From Providencia stuartii (GTDB taxonomy: Bacteria; Pseudomonadota; Gammaproteobacteria; Enterobacterales; Enterobacteriaceae): a stretch of DNA of 64,000 bases. The notes beneath the pieces are model-generated. The model made no database searches and was not told the origin of the DNA. It saw only the letters and a list, made by a program, of their open reading frames with translations. Shown piece by piece: positions 29,777 through 40,408 of the stretch (the first letter of the stretch is position 1; every line of letters begins with the position of its first letter). The stretch covers positions 1,488,001 through 1,552,000 of the forward strand of contig UGUC01000002.1 in NCBI GenBank assembly GCA_900455155.1, read 5' to 3'. Made by a program: the position numbers and the translations under genes.

Positions 29777-31967
29777 TTACAATAATGAGTTATTAGTATA
29801 TTCGTTTTTCAATTGTGGAAAATAATGTTTTTTATCTTCCAGCATTAAAATAAAGCTGTAATCTAGGGCAATATCATCCAATGCATTATAGCGGCCTGAT
29901 TTACCACCATGCCCTGCATTCATATTTGTCTCTAACAATAATAATGAATCTCCTTGTTTATATTCACGCAATTTTGCCACCCATTTTGCCGGCTCCCAAT
30001 ATTGCACTTGAGAATCATGTAAGCCCGTTGTCACTAACATATGAGGGTATTTTTGTTTTTTGACATTATCATAAGGGCTATAAGCCTTAATACGCCAATA
30101 TGCCTCTTCATTTTCAGGATTACCCCATTCGTCATATTCACCGGTGGTCAATGGAATTGATGGATCTAACATTGTCGTCACCACATCAACGAATGGAACA
30201 GAAGCCACAACCCCTTCATACAGTTCAGGCGCCATATTCACTACGGCTCCCATTAACAGTCCACCTGCACTTCCTCCCATGGCATAGACATGGCCTTGTT
30301 TTCCATAACCCTGATTTATCAGTGCATTTGTCACGTCAACAAAGTCAGTGAATGAGTTCATTTTATTCACTGTTTTCCCTTGTAGATACCACCGTTTACC
30401 CAGTTCACCACCACCGCGAATATGGGCAATCGCATACACAAAGCCTCTATCTAGCAGTGACAGACGTGAAGAGCTGAATGAGGGATCAATGCTGTAACCA
30501 TACGCACCGTAGCCATAGACTAATAATGGATTTTGCCCCTCTTTAAATAAATCTTTTCGGTAAACTAATGAAACAGGAACTTTCACACCATCTTGTGCCG
30601 TCACCCACAAACGTTCACTTTGATATTTGGATTTATCAAAATCTTTCACTTCTTGCTGTTTTAATAACTGCCTTTCTTGTGTCTGCATATTAATTTCATA
30701 CACAGAAGAAGGTGTCGTCATTGATGAATAGCCATAGCGCAACTTATCGGTATCAGACTCTGGGTTGTTATCAATCCATGCCATATAAGCGGGATCATCA
30801 AAACGGACATAATTTTCAGCTTTGGTTTGCCAATTAATTTGACGGAGATTAACCAAACCGTTTTGCCGCTCTTCCAGTACTAACCATTGGTTAAATAGCT
30901 CAAAATCTTCCAAATCCACATCATCACGTGGAGCGACTAAAGTCTCCCAATCGCTTTTGCCATCCATGACTTGTGATATACAGACCAAACAATGGGTGTT
31001 GATGGTTCGAACGAATATAAAATTGACCGCGAAAATGATCAGGATAATATTCAACGCCCGTTTTACGAGGTTGGAAAACGTTAGCCTCATTATGTGGCTT
31101 GTTTGCATCAATTAAGCGATATTCCGACGTCTCAGTACTTGTGATTCCAATAAAAATATAATCTTTGGAAGTTGATTTAGAGATGCTGACATAAAAAGTA
31201 TCATCTTTTTCTTCATACATCATGACATCTTGATGCTGTTGTTCACCGATTTGGTGGCGGAACACTTGATATGGTAACAAGGTTTGTAGGTCTTTATTTA
31301 CATAAAATAAAGTGTTGCTATCATTGGCCCAAACAATATTGCCCGATGTATTCGTTAACTCATCATTTTTCCACGCTTGGCTGTCTAATGAACGGAAAGA
31401 GACCGCATAGTTATTACGACCCTCTCTATCTTCCGCAATCGCCACGATTTTATTGTCTGGTGAAACGGTAAGCGCACCTAAACGGTAATACTCGCTCCCC
31501 TCCGCTCGTTGATTACCATCAACCAGTGTTTGCCACTCTCCTTCGCTATTCACAGGTCTGCGTTCATAAATAGGATAGTTTTTACCTGCTTCAAATCGGC
31601 TACGATAGGTATAGCCATTAAAGTCATAAGGTACAGACTCATCATCTTGTTTCATGCGTGAAAGTAATTCATCATAAATCTGTTTTTTTAATGGCTGGCC
31701 CAACTCCAGTTGCTGTTGACTATAGGCATTTTCTTTTTCTAAATAATCAATAACTTCTTGTGATTTTCTATGGTCGTCTCTCATCCAATAGTAGTTATCG
31801 ACACGCACATCACCGTGTGTCGTCATTGTATATGGCTGCTTTTTCGCTTTTGGTGCTGACATCTGTTCCTCCGCAAGGGCATGCCCTGCATGTAGTCCAA
31901 TAAATGCTATTAGACAGAATTTAGCGATTCGAGTGGATACTGACAATAAATCTGTTCTTATAATCAT
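29777..31967 (-). CDS. ptrB: Exported oligopeptidase B (S9A prolyl-oligopeptidase family, one frameshift)
   Basis: Serine peptidase cleaving short peptides after Lys/Arg. The beta-propeller half includes [17 protein letters not shown] and [19 protein letters not shown]. The alpha/beta-hydrolase half has the nucleophile in GGSAGG, Asp in [12 protein letters not shown] and His in [10 protein letters not shown]. Unlike cytosolic E. coli PtrB it begins with about 32 extra residues forming a signal peptide ([20 protein letters not shown]), so it should work in the periplasm. One extra A near 30969 shifts the frame; correction gives about 729 residues. It lies between tonB and a TonB-dependent receptor, pointing to digestion of an imported substrate. 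Confidence 0.85.
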
Positions 31968-31987
31968 TCTGTTACCCTGATTAACCG

Positions 31988-32791
31988 TTAGTTTTCAAGT
32001 GTGAAGTCTATTGGCATTCTTACCGTAACTTTGCCATTCCTAAGCATTTCGGCTGGAGGGATGGGAAGTGGTTGTGCTCGAGAAAGGACTTTTTCGGCTT
32101 CCCTATCAAGAGAGCGAGTTCCTGACCCTTTAATCAGTGAGCTTTTAATAACATAGCCCTGCGCATCAACGTCAAATTCAACCACAGGAATTCCTGTGCG
32201 GTTACGTCGCCGAGCATCATCAGGGTAGCGTTTAAATTTATTCAATTGGCCGAGAACGAGAGCCTGCCACGCTTTTTCTGCATCCAGTTGCGATTGTGAT
32301 TGACTATTGAAATCAGCCGCAATCTTATTGCTCTGTTTCAATGCAGCAGCATCACTAGTCACAGGCGCTGAATTTGATTTTGAGTTATCACTTTCAAGCT
32401 TTTTAATAGGCTTTTTAGGCGGTTCTTTCTTCTCTTTTTTAGGCGTCGGTTGCGGCTTTTTCTTTTCGGTTTTGGTTACTAACAGTTCAGCATTTTCATT
32501 TACGGGTGCGGTAGGTAGCTCAGACTGCTCAGGTTCAGCTTCTTGGGCTTTACTTGCCACAGAGACCTCCTGCACTTGGCCGATATTCACTTCTGTGACC
32601 TGTTTAGCTTCCGCTTCCATGGAAACTTCCACCACAACGGATGGTGGTGGCACGGGATTATCCCACTGTTGATCGTCAGAGCTGCGTAAAAAAAGTCCAA
32701 TAACTAAAAAATGTAATGCAATTGCAACAATAACCGCACTACCCATTTTCATACTTTGGTTCTGGTAGTGCTCAAATGTAATCGTACTCAT
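31988..32791 (-). CDS. tonB: TonB-family energy transducer
   Basis: A 267-residue protein with one N-terminal membrane anchor (about 17-37: MGSAVIVAIALHFLVIGLFL). A Pro/Lys/Glu-rich periplasmic spacer follows (EKKKPQPTPKKEKKEPPKKP, 108-127), then a C-terminal TonB domain with the YP motif in FKRYPDDARRRNRTGIPVVEF and the end RMPIDFTLEN. It transmits proton-motive energy from ExbBD to outer-membrane receptors. As it is 20 bases upstream of the peptidase gene and near a receptor, it is probably dedicated to this system. A Fur-box candidate lies just upstream. Confidence 0.92.
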   Translation of the reverse strand: MSTITFEHYQNQSMKMGSAVIVAIALHFLVIGLFLRSSDDQQWDNPVPPPSVVVEVSMEAEAKQVTEVNIGQVQEVSVASKAQEAEPEQSELPTAPVNENAELLVTKTEKKKPQPTPKKEKKEPPKKPIKKLESDNSKSNSAPVTSDAAALKQSNKIAADFNSQSQSQLDAEKAWQALVLGQLNKFKRYPDDARRRNRTGIPVVEFDVDAQGYVIKSSLIKGSGTRSLDREAEKVLSRAQPLPIPPAEMLRNGKVTVRMPIDFTLEN

Positions 32792-32818
32792 TTTAATCTT
32801 ATTTGCTGTGCCAAAAAC

Positions 32819-32837
32819 TCAAATGATAATCAATTAC
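32819..32837 (-). promoter_or_regulatory. Candidate Fur box upstream of tonB
   Basis: Thirteen of 19 bases match the Fur consensus, including one perfect GATAAT hexamer. A second weaker, partly overlapping match lies a few bases further on. Fits iron control of the tonB-peptidase-receptor genes. Confidence 0.5.
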
Positions 32838-32911
32838 ATATGCAAATGAAAACTATTTTTATTCAAATTTGTTTCATTATCACAATTACATTACAAATAA
32901 TTATAAAATGA

Positions 32912-33799
32912 TTATTTTTCAACCGCTTGATTTACACTAGGCGTATACCAAACATAATCCGCATGAAGATTATCGATAGCATTCCCTTTTTCTGAAATGA
33001 TCAGCACAGTAAATTCAGCATCAGGAGCCAGATCTTGCACATGTAACGGTACACCAATAGCTCGTGTCGCATGATATCCCCCCACAAACAACAAGGCTGG
33101 GGTTGGTGCTTGTAACAGTGATTTAGCCATACGACGATCACGCATTTGTTGAATAACCGTCATCTTTTCAACCTGCTCCGGTGTTAATTTGCCGTCATGA
33201 GAGGTTTCAATCGTCTTACTGATCAACTCCTGCACGACAGGTTGAGTCGAATATACGCCATTTAATACTGGCGGATTTTTGTATGCTTCCTTGACCTCTT
33301 CCTTATTCAAATTTGCTGAAAGTAGTGGGTACGGGGCTTTTAATAGTTGTTTAGTCAACTCGCCATACTGCTCCCACGGCCATCCACTGTTCCATTTAAT
33401 TGACGACTGCAATTTTTCATCGCGAATATACGGATCTCCCTGCATTTGTGCTTTCACTGAGTTAATACTTTTTTGCTGATCTGGTTGGAGCATTTCAAGT
33501 AACACTGAGCCTTGTGGACGCGTTTTGTGCATCTCTTGAGCCAGCCACTGCTCTATTTGGTGATGATACATATTGTCGTGTTTTTCACCGACAATAACGC
33601 GAGATGATTGAGATAACTGCTCAATAAGCTGTTGAGGTGTAATGGATTGACCTGATTGTAAGTCAATGATTTGCCCTTGTCCGGTAAGCTGACTATCTAG
33701 CTCTACCGGCTTTTGTTCTATTTGCTGTGCACAACCCGCAACCAACAATAGCGCCATTGCGATAAGGGAGGACTTTGCCTTCAATGTTACTGATATCAT
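32912..33799 (-). CDS. ChaN-family haem-binding lipoprotein
   Basis: About 295 residues with a lipoprotein signal ending LLVAGC. The conserved start of the ChaN fold is RVIVGEKHDNMYHHQIEQWL (about 68-87), followed by GSVLLEMLQPDQQ and LFVGGYHATRAIGVPLHV. ChaN of Campylobacter jejuni is an iron-regulated lipoprotein that binds haem as a dimer and is thought to assist a haem receptor. The start at 33799 has GGAAAAG upstream; an ATG four codons earlier is in frame. It is separated by 120 bases from tonB, each with its own Fur-box candidate. Confidence 0.85.
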   Translation of the reverse strand: MISVTLKAKSSLIAMALLLVAGCAQQIEQKPVELDSQLTGQGQIIDLQSGQSITPQQLIEQLSQSSRVIVGEKHDNMYHHQIEQWLAQEMHKTRPQGSVLLEMLQPDQQKSINSVKAQMQGDPYIRDEKLQSSIKWNSGWPWEQYGELTKQLLKAPYPLLSANLNKEEVKEAYKNPPVLNGVYSTQPVVQELISKTIETSHDGKLTPEQVEKMTVIQQMRDRRMAKSLLQAPTPALLFVGGYHATRAIGVPLHVQDLAPDAEFTVLIISEKGNAIDNLHADYVWYTPSVNQAVEK

Positions 33800-33840
33800 T
33801 ATCTTTTCCATCTATTGAGTACAGGATTACCCAAAATACA

Positions 33841-33859
33841 GATAATGAGAATGATTTTC
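33841..33859 (-). promoter_or_regulatory. Strong candidate Fur box upstream of the ChaN gene
   Basis: Sixteen of 19 bases match GATAATGATAATCATTATC (differences at positions 9, 13 and 17). It lies about 42 bases before the start codon, where it would cover the promoter. This is the best Fur site seen in the window. Confidence 0.8.
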
Positions 33860-33865
33860 AATTAA

Positions 33866-33899
33866 AAAGGCCTCTAAATATTAAAATTTAGAGGCCTTT
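33866..33899 (-). terminator. Terminator of maeB
   Basis: A perfect 14-base stem (aaaggcctctaaat with atttagaggccttt) closes a six-base loop, about 15 bases after the maeB stop codon. Confidence 0.85.
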
Positions 33900-33914
33900 A
33901 GATATTAAGTTAAA

Positions 33915-36201
33915 TTATAGTGGATGTGTTTGTGCTTCAACAGCAGCCAATGCCACCATATTAACAATACGACGTACAGAAGCTATCGCGGTGAGAATGT
34001 GTACAGGTTTTGAAACCCCCATTAACACCGGACCTACCGTCACACCATCAGAGCTTGTTACACGTAATAAGTTATAGCTAATACGTGCCGCTTCCATATT
34101 TGGCATGATCAACAAGTTTGCTGACCCTTTTAGTGGGCTATCAGGCATGACATCTTTACGGATAGATTCAATCAATGCAGCATCGGCATGCATTTCGCCA
34201 TCGATTTCAAGATGCGGCGCTTGAGCCTTGACCAGCGCTAATGTATCACGCATTTTTTGTGCGGATGCACAATCAGAAGAGCCGAAACTGGAACGGGATA
34301 ACAGTGCCACTTTCGGTTCAATACCAAAACGGCGCACCGTATCGGCTGCCATTAAGGTAATTTCCGCTAGCTCTTCTGGTGTTGGATCTTCGTTCACATA
34401 GGTATCGGCAACAAACGTGTTACCCGTTGGTAATAATAGTGCGTTCATCGCCCCTGCTGCATGAGCGCCTTCACGGAAACCGAACAGATTTTTTTACTAC
34501 GCTATAGTGTTCGCTGTAACTACCAACGGTTCCACAGATCATACCATCCGCTTCACCACGAAGTACCATGATACCGCCGATTAAAGTGGGGTTACCAATC
34601 ACCGCACGACGTGCCATCTCTTGTGAAACACCACGGCGTTTCATGATTTGGTAATATTCTTGCCAGTACTCTTTGAAACGTGGATCGTTTTCATTGTTAA
34701 CCACTTCAAAATCTTTCCCTAGCTCAATATGCAGGCCAAGTTTTTGAATACGTTTCTCAATCACACTTGGGCGTCCAACTAGAATTGGGAATGCTAAGCC
34801 AAGGGAAACCAACTCTTGTGTCGCATGTAATACGCGCTCTTCTTCCCCTTCTGCCAAAACAATACGTTTTTTCTCTTTTTTGGCTTGTGAAAAGATAGGC
34901 TTCATAAACAAGTTTGTTTTATAGACAAACTGGTTCAGTTTTTCGATATAAGCATCAAAGTCTGCAATTGGACGTGTAGCAACCCCTGAATCCATCGCCG
35001 CTTTTGCCACTGCTGGCGCAATTTTAACTATCAAACGTGGATCAAAAGGCTTCGGAATAATGTATTCAGGGCCGAAGAATAAGTCTTGGTTGCCATAAGC
35101 AGAAGCAACTTCCTCACTCTGCTCTGCCAACGCTAAATCAGCAATTGCATAAACACAAGCGAGTTTCATCTCTTCGTTGATGGTCGTTGCGCCAACATCC
35201 AACGCGCCACGGAAGATGAACGGGAAACACAATACGTTGTTCACTTGGTTAGGATAATCAGAGCGGCCTGTACAAATAATGGCATCTGGACGTACTTCTT
35301 TTGCTAATGGCGGTAAAATTTCAGGTTCAGGGTTAGCAAGCGCTAAAATAAGCGGGTCTTTCGCCATGGTTTTCACCATGTCTTGGGTCAACACACCAGG
35401 ACCAGAACAACCTAAGAAAATATCTGCATTTGGGATCACATCCGCAAGGGTTCTTGCGCCATTATCTTCAATGGCATAGGCGGCTTTTGTGACATCCATT
35501 TTTTCATCACGGCCTTTATAAATCACCCCTTTGGAGTCGCAGACTGTGATATTTTCGTGTTTTAAACCTAGTGCAACAAGCAGGTTCATACATGCAATTG
35601 ACGCTGCACCTGCACCTGAAACGACTAGGCGAACATCACCGATATCTTTTTTAACAATACGAAGGCCGTTGATCACCGCCGCCGTACAAATAATTGCGGT
35701 TCCGTGCTGATCATCATGGAACACGGGGATATTCATTCTTTCGCGCAGCTTCTGCTCAATATAAAAACATTCAGGCGCTTTAATATCTTCTAGGTTGATA
35801 CCCCCAAAAGTTGGCTCAAGAGAAGCAATAATATCAACAAGTTTATCGGGATCGGTTTCATCAACTTCGATGTCGAACACATCAATGCCAGAAAACTTCT
35901 TAAATAGCACCCCTTTCCCTTCCATAACGGGTTTACCCGCCAAGGCCCCAATATTACCTAATCCCAAAACCGCTGTACCGTTTGAGATCACACCGACAAG
36001 GTTCCCTTTCGCGGTATAACGATACGCTGATAGTGGCTCTGAGGCGATTTCAAGACATGGAACCGCAACCCCTGGTGAGTATGCAAGAGCCAAATCGCGT
36101 TGAGTCGTTAATGGTTTAGTCGGTGTTACAGTTATTTTTCCTGGATGAGGAAACTCATGAAAATCAAGAGCACTTTGTTTTAATTTATCATCCATCATCA
36201 A
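33915..36201 (-). CDS. maeB: NADP-dependent malic enzyme MaeB (one frameshift)
   Basis: Decarboxylates malate to pyruvate with NADP+. About 761 residues after correction, like E. coli MaeB (759): a malic-enzyme half (ALAYSPGVAVPCLEI, VFHDDQHGTAI, VVSGAGAASIACMNLL) fused to a phosphotransacetylase-like half (EGEEERVLHATQELVSLG, GSANLLIMPNMEAARISYNLL). A run of seven A near 34490 should be six; correction reads VVKNLFGFREGAHAAGAMNALLL. MDDKLKQSALDFHEF marks the start; one or two extra Met codons precede it. A terminator follows. Confidence 0.95.
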
Positions 36202-36618
36202 GTCCTTTCAAAGTAGGTAGGGTAAAAGCAGTAAACAGTATAAACAGTTCAGACAAGCAAATCATGATCTTGATGACAATTTCCAGAAAATTCTTTCGGT
36301 TACATCAGTTAGTAATACGAGTTAGCCTAAAATATCACCTCAAACTCTCACTCAACCAATATACTTGAAGGCCAATTATATATTATAGATATAATTACTT
36401 TTGATAATTTTAATCATATAAAAATCGAGTTATTATTTTTTTGGTTTTCTATTTCGGGGTTCTGAATATTAATTATATAAATTAATAATTAAATACAATG
36501 AGCATTAAAAAATAGTAATAAAGGCGAAAATTGAAGGCTATAACATATTTAATGTAATGGCGTGTTTGCTATTAAGCTGCCCTCTTTTATTATTGTCAGG
36601 CATAAAAAGGAATCTACT
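36202..36618. other. Divergent spacer, maeB and response regulator
   Basis: About 415 AT-rich bases. It should contain the promoters of both divergent genes. No operator or RNA gene is recognisable. Confidence 0.5.
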
Positions 36619-37239
36619 ATGTCTTCCCAAACCGTTATGATTATTGATGAACATCCTATTTATCGCTATGGTTTACGGCACCTTATCGACTCAGATGCAT
36701 ATTTCACTGTCGCAGCTGAATGCTGTAATTGCTCTGAAGCACTTGATATTGCTGACAAACTACAACCTGACATAATACTAACTGATATCAATATTTATGG
36801 TACTAAAACATTCGAAACAATTCGCTTATTACGTAAACGCTGCCTTAAGTCGTATTTATTAGTTTTATCATTTTCAGCTTTAAAAACAGATATCTACAAT
36901 GCTATTGATGCAGGCGCACAAGGCTATCTGCTTAAAAATAGTGAACTTGATATGCTGATGAATAGCATGCGAAAAGCAGCGGCTGGGCACCATGTATTTA
37001 GCGAAAAAGTCTATCAATATCTCGTTAATCGCCATAAAATTAATGACCCATTATCATCATTAACGCGCAGAGAATGCGAAATATTGCATGAAATGGCGGC
37101 TGGATTAAAAAATAGGGAAATTTCCCAATTACTTTTTATTTCAGAAGAAACAGTAAAAGTGCACATCCGTAATTTACTTAAAAAACTAAATGTACGCTCC
37201 CGATTAGAAGCAAGTCTAATATACATGAGAGCAAAATAA
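36619..37239 (+). CDS. NarL/FixJ-family response regulator, orphan
   Basis: A 206-residue two-domain protein. The receiver domain has the acidic pair in MIIDEHPIY, the phospho-acceptor Asp56 in DIILTDINIYG and the conserved Lys in YLLKNSE. The C-terminal LuxR helix-turn-helix is LTRRECEILHEMAAGLKNREISQLLFISEETVKVHIRNLLKKLNVRSR. No sensor kinase lies nearby, so its partner is unknown. The start MSSQTVMIID with AAGGA upstream is preferred over an ATG 19 codons earlier. The target is unknown; regulators of this subfamily often control fimbriae or respiration genes. Confidence 0.88.
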   Translation: MSSQTVMIIDEHPIYRYGLRHLIDSDAYFTVAAECCNCSEALDIADKLQPDIILTDINIYGTKTFETIRLLRKRCLKSYLLVLSFSALKTDIYNAIDAGAQGYLLKNSELDMLMNSMRKAAAGHHVFSEKVYQYLVNRHKINDPLSSLTRRECEILHEMAAGLKNREISQLLFISEETVKVHIRNLLKKLNVRSRLEASLIYMRAK

Positions 37240-37390
37240 TATATTTACTATAGTTAATTTATTATGAAATAATTTAATTAACTATTAATTTAATCATTAG
37301 ATTAACTTTTCTTTCCCACAGAAAGCTAGATCCTGAATAGATTTTCGCGCATTATGTAGGGCTAACAGTAAATCATCAAAGGAAAATTTT

Positions 37391-37762
37391 ATGTCAAACA
37401 GCACTTCTTCCCCTTACATTATGTATGGTATTAAAAATTGTGACACGATCAAAAAGGCGCGTCGCTACTTGGAAGATAATGGCATTAATTATCAATTTCA
37501 TGATTACCGTGTTGAGGGGATTGATGATGCCTTATTATCGATGTTCATCGCTCAGCTCGGTTGGGAAGTTTTAGTTAATAAAAGAGGCACAACTTGGCGT
37601 AAACTCAGTGATGCTGAAAAAAATGCCGTTGTTGATGCTGAAAGCGCCAAAAAAGTGTTATTGGCTGAACCTGCGATGATCAAGCGCCCAATTCTCGTTT
37701 CAGCAGACAACCGCTATCTTGTCGGTTTTTCCGCTGATGAATATCAACAATTTACTCAATAA
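37391..37762 (+). CDS. yffB: ArsC/Spx-family protein YffB
   Basis: A 123-residue thioredoxin-fold protein of the ArsC family. [17 protein letters not shown] carries the single N-terminal Cys, and [18 protein letters not shown] and IKRPILV follow the E. coli YffB sequence. The family is structurally related to arsenate reductase, but arsenate activity has not been shown for YffB. It precedes dapE by 14 bases, the same order as in E. coli, so the two are probably co-transcribed. Confidence 0.9.
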   Translation: MSNSTSSPYIMYGIKNCDTIKKARRYLEDNGINYQFHDYRVEGIDDALLSMFIAQLGWEVLVNKRGTTWRKLSDAEKNAVVDAESAKKVLLAEPAMIKRPILVSADNRYLVGFSADEYQQFTQ

Positions 37763-37776
37763 GCCGGAGCGCAGTG

Positions 37777-38908
37777 ATGGATTGTCCTGTTATACAACTC
37801 GCTCAAGAGCTCATCTCTCGCCCATCAATTAGCCCTGATGACCAAGGGTGTCAGGCATTATTAATTGAACGACTCGAAAAAGTAGGGTTCACCGTTGAAA
37901 AAATGTTATTTGATGATACGGCTAATTTCTGGGCTTATCGAGGTGCCGACGGCGAGACCTTAGCATTTGCAGGCCATACGGATGTCGTTCCCGCTGGGGA
38001 TGAGACAAAATGGCAAACGCCCCCTTTCATACCAACCATTATCAACCAACACCTTTATGGTCGTGGTGCAGCGGATATGAAAGGCTCCGTTGCAGCTATG
38101 GTCGTCGCTGCCGAGCGTTTTGTACAAAAACATCCCGATCATCGTGGTCGGTTAGCCTTTTTAATCACGTCCGATGAAGAGGCAAAGGCGACAAATGGTA
38201 CGGTTAAGGTCGTTTGAAACGTTGATGCAACGTAATGAGCGGTTAGATTACTGTTTAGTGGGCGAGCCTTCTAGCCAAACTCAACTCGGTGATATCGTTA
38301 AAAATGGCCGCCGAGGCTCTATCACAGCGAATTTAACGATTTTAGGCACGCAAGGGCATGTCGCATATCCACACCTTGCCGATAACCCAGTACATCGAGC
38401 GACAAATTTTTTACAAGAACTTGTATCAACACAGTGGGATCAAGGTAATGAATTTTTCCCCGCGACCAGTATGCAGATCGCCAATCTTCATGCGGGTACT
38501 GGTGCGACAAATGTTATTCCGGGTGAGCTTTTCGTTCAGTTTAATTTCCGATTTAGCACAGAATTAACCGACAAAATCATCCGTGAGCGTGTTGAAGAGA
38601 TGCTAGCACGACATCAATTACGCTATGAAATTGAATGGAAGCTTTCGGGCCAGCCTTTCTTAACCCGTACAGGGAAATTAGTCGACGCCACCGTGCAAGC
38701 CATTCATGAATTCACGGGGCGCACTACAGAGCTCTCAACGAGTGGTGGGACATCTGATGGGCGTTTTATTGCTCAAATGGGGGCACAGGTCATTGAATTA
38801 GGGCCACTCAATGCCACTATTCATAAAGTTGACGAGTGTGTCAGTGTACATGACCTACAGCAACTGGCACGGATTTATGAACGCATAATGGAGCTACTGT
38901 TACTATGA
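37777..38908 (+). CDS. dapE: Succinyl-diaminopimelate desuccinylase DapE (one frameshift)
   Basis: Zinc-dependent M20 amidohydrolase making LL-diaminopimelate for lysine and peptidoglycan. Metal motifs: [38 protein letters not shown] and the C-terminal [10 protein letters not shown]. After KVV the frame is lost: three T near 38215 should be two, which restores [16 protein letters not shown]. Corrected length is about 376 residues. The ATG at 37777 is preceded by GTG at 37774; the ATG is used. It overlaps the following peptidase gene by four bases. Confidence 0.95.
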
Positions 38909-39573
38909 TGACCATCGCCATGCTCACCGGCCGTTCAACCGACCATCTCGTGACATTAGGCGGTAATCACCGCCTACAATTTAATGCGACAAAAGCATTT
39001 TTGTCCATGCAACAAGCGGCGGCGAAGGCTGGCTTCAAGCTCCAATCCGCCAGTGCATTCCGTGATTTTTCACGTCAGCAACTGATTTGGAATGAGAAGT
39101 TTACCGGAAAGCGCCCCGTTCTTGATAAACAAAGTAATCCGCTAGATATTAGCGTATTAAGCGAAGGCGAATTATGTGAAGCTATTTTGCATTGGTCCGC
39201 CCTGCCGGGCGCAAGCCGCCACCATTGGGGCACGGAAATTGACGTCTATGACCCATTGCGTCTCCCTGAAGGGCAATCACTGCAACTTGAGCCATGGGAA
39301 TACGAACAAGGCGGCTATTTTGCTGAGCTGAATCAGTGGCTAAGTGACAATATGGCCACATATGACTTCTACCGCCCTTTCACCGCTAAAAATGCAGGTG
39401 TTGCCTATGAACCTTGGCATATTAGCTATTGGCCCTTATCCCATGAGGCTGAGCAACTGTTAACCCCTCAAGTGGTTCAATCTGTTTTACAAGAAGAAGT
39501 TATCTTGGGTAAAGATTGGCTATTAGCGAATCTAGAATATGTTTTTAATCGCTACATTAAAATTCCAGAATAG
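38905..39573 (+). CDS. M15-family metallopeptidase (D,D-carboxypeptidase-like)
   Basis: A 222-residue LAS-type zinc peptidase without signal peptide. The zinc motif is [13 protein letters not shown] (His106, Asp113) with the third ligand in EPWHISYWP (His172). The family includes VanY-type D-Ala-D-Ala carboxypeptidases that trim peptidoglycan stem peptides. The start overlaps the dapE stop (ATGA), so translation is coupled to a diaminopimelate-making enzyme, a sensible peptidoglycan link. Lack of an export signal leaves its site of action open; it may act on recycled muropeptides in the cytoplasm. Confidence 0.83.
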   Translation: MMTIAMLTGRSTDHLVTLGGNHRLQFNATKAFLSMQQAAAKAGFKLQSASAFRDFSRQQLIWNEKFTGKRPVLDKQSNPLDISVLSEGELCEAILHWSALPGASRHHWGTEIDVYDPLRLPEGQSLQLEPWEYEQGGYFAELNQWLSDNMATYDFYRPFTAKNAGVAYEPWHISYWPLSHEAEQLLTPQVVQSVLQEEVILGKDWLLANLEYVFNRYIKIPE

Positions 39574-39577
39574 CCTC

Positions 39578-39606
39578 AAAAAGCGCCAAATCCCTTGGCG
39601 CTTTTT
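39578..39606 (+). terminator. Terminator after the dapE operon
   Basis: A 12-base stem (aaaaagcgccaa with ttggcgcttttt) with a short loop, ending in a T run. Confidence 0.88.
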
Positions 39607-39618
39607 CATTTAACACCA

Positions 39619-40057
39619 TCATGCTTTATTATCATTCGGTACAGGTTTATCTATCACCGGTAATCGATACATAAAAATCACTAGCCAGCATAACAGGACA
39701 AATAGACCTAACTTTAACCACCAAAAGTTCACAACCCAAATTGAAATCGTAAACGTAACTAATATCACGGCTATCGCTTTAGGTTTAGCGCCTTTTGGCA
39801 AACCTTTATACGTTTGCCAATGTCGGATATAGCCACCAAACCATGAACGATAAAGTAACCAGTGATGAAAACGCGGCGATGAGCGAGAAAAGCACCATGC
39901 CGCCAATAAGAGAAAGGGGGTTGTTGGCAGTACCGGCAATACAACGCCTAAGCATGCTAATATTACCGCGAGCCAACCTATTAGGATCAACAATCCTTTT
40001 TTTTATATTCAAAATGGCTCTCCCAACGGCTTCAAAAACATGATTAAATAAACCCAA
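39619..40057 (-). CDS. ybaN: DUF454 inner-membrane protein YbaN (one frameshift)
   Basis: A small membrane protein with the YbaN signature GWLAVILACLGVVLPVLPTTPFLLLAAWCFSRSSPRFH and YRSWFGGYI. A run of eight A near 40000 should be seven. The corrected N-terminus reads AILNIKKGLLILIGWLAV. The start codon is uncertain: TTG at 40057 gives a 20-residue leader, while a TTG about 14 codons later would match shorter relatives. Function unknown. Convergent with the dapE operon. Confidence 0.8.
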
Positions 40058-40179
40058 TGACTAGGGTATACCCTATCGAAATTCAAATAGTAATGTGATG
40101 CCAAATGTGTGCCTGTAAAAGTTTCAACTTTTCATCCACCTTTTTAATCACCTCTTATTAGCAAGCACAAAGGCGACAT

Positions 40180-40372
40180 ATGCATTGGTTAGCAGATTAT
40201 TGGTGGGTGATCCTACTGATTTTAGTTGGCGTCATCTGGAATTCTATCAAAGAGATGATGCGAGTAGATCATAAAAAATTTCTTGATAATAAACCCGAGC
40301 TTCCCCCCTCATAAAGATAACAATCATCTTTGGGATGATAACGATGATTGGCCTAAAGATAAGAAGGGCTAA
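40180..40372 (+). CDS. ypfN: UPF0370 membrane protein YpfN (one frameshift)
   Basis: A 63-residue protein too short to stand out by length. It has a single N-terminal membrane helix ([20 protein letters not shown]) followed by [23 protein letters not shown], very like E. coli YpfN. Six C near 40308 should be five. Then an acidic tail [13 protein letters not shown] follows and the gene ends at 40372. Position between dapE and tmcA is as in E. coli. Function unknown. Confidence 0.88.
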
Positions 40373-40408
40373 TTTTTTTGCGCTATCGTTTTAACAAGCT
40401 CAGGGTGG

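Noticed and set aside
32307..32672. Plus-strand open frame of 121 codons
   Set aside because: Lies wholly antisense to tonB; the low-complexity Phe/Ser/Gly product mirrors the Lys/Pro/Glu-rich TonB spacer.
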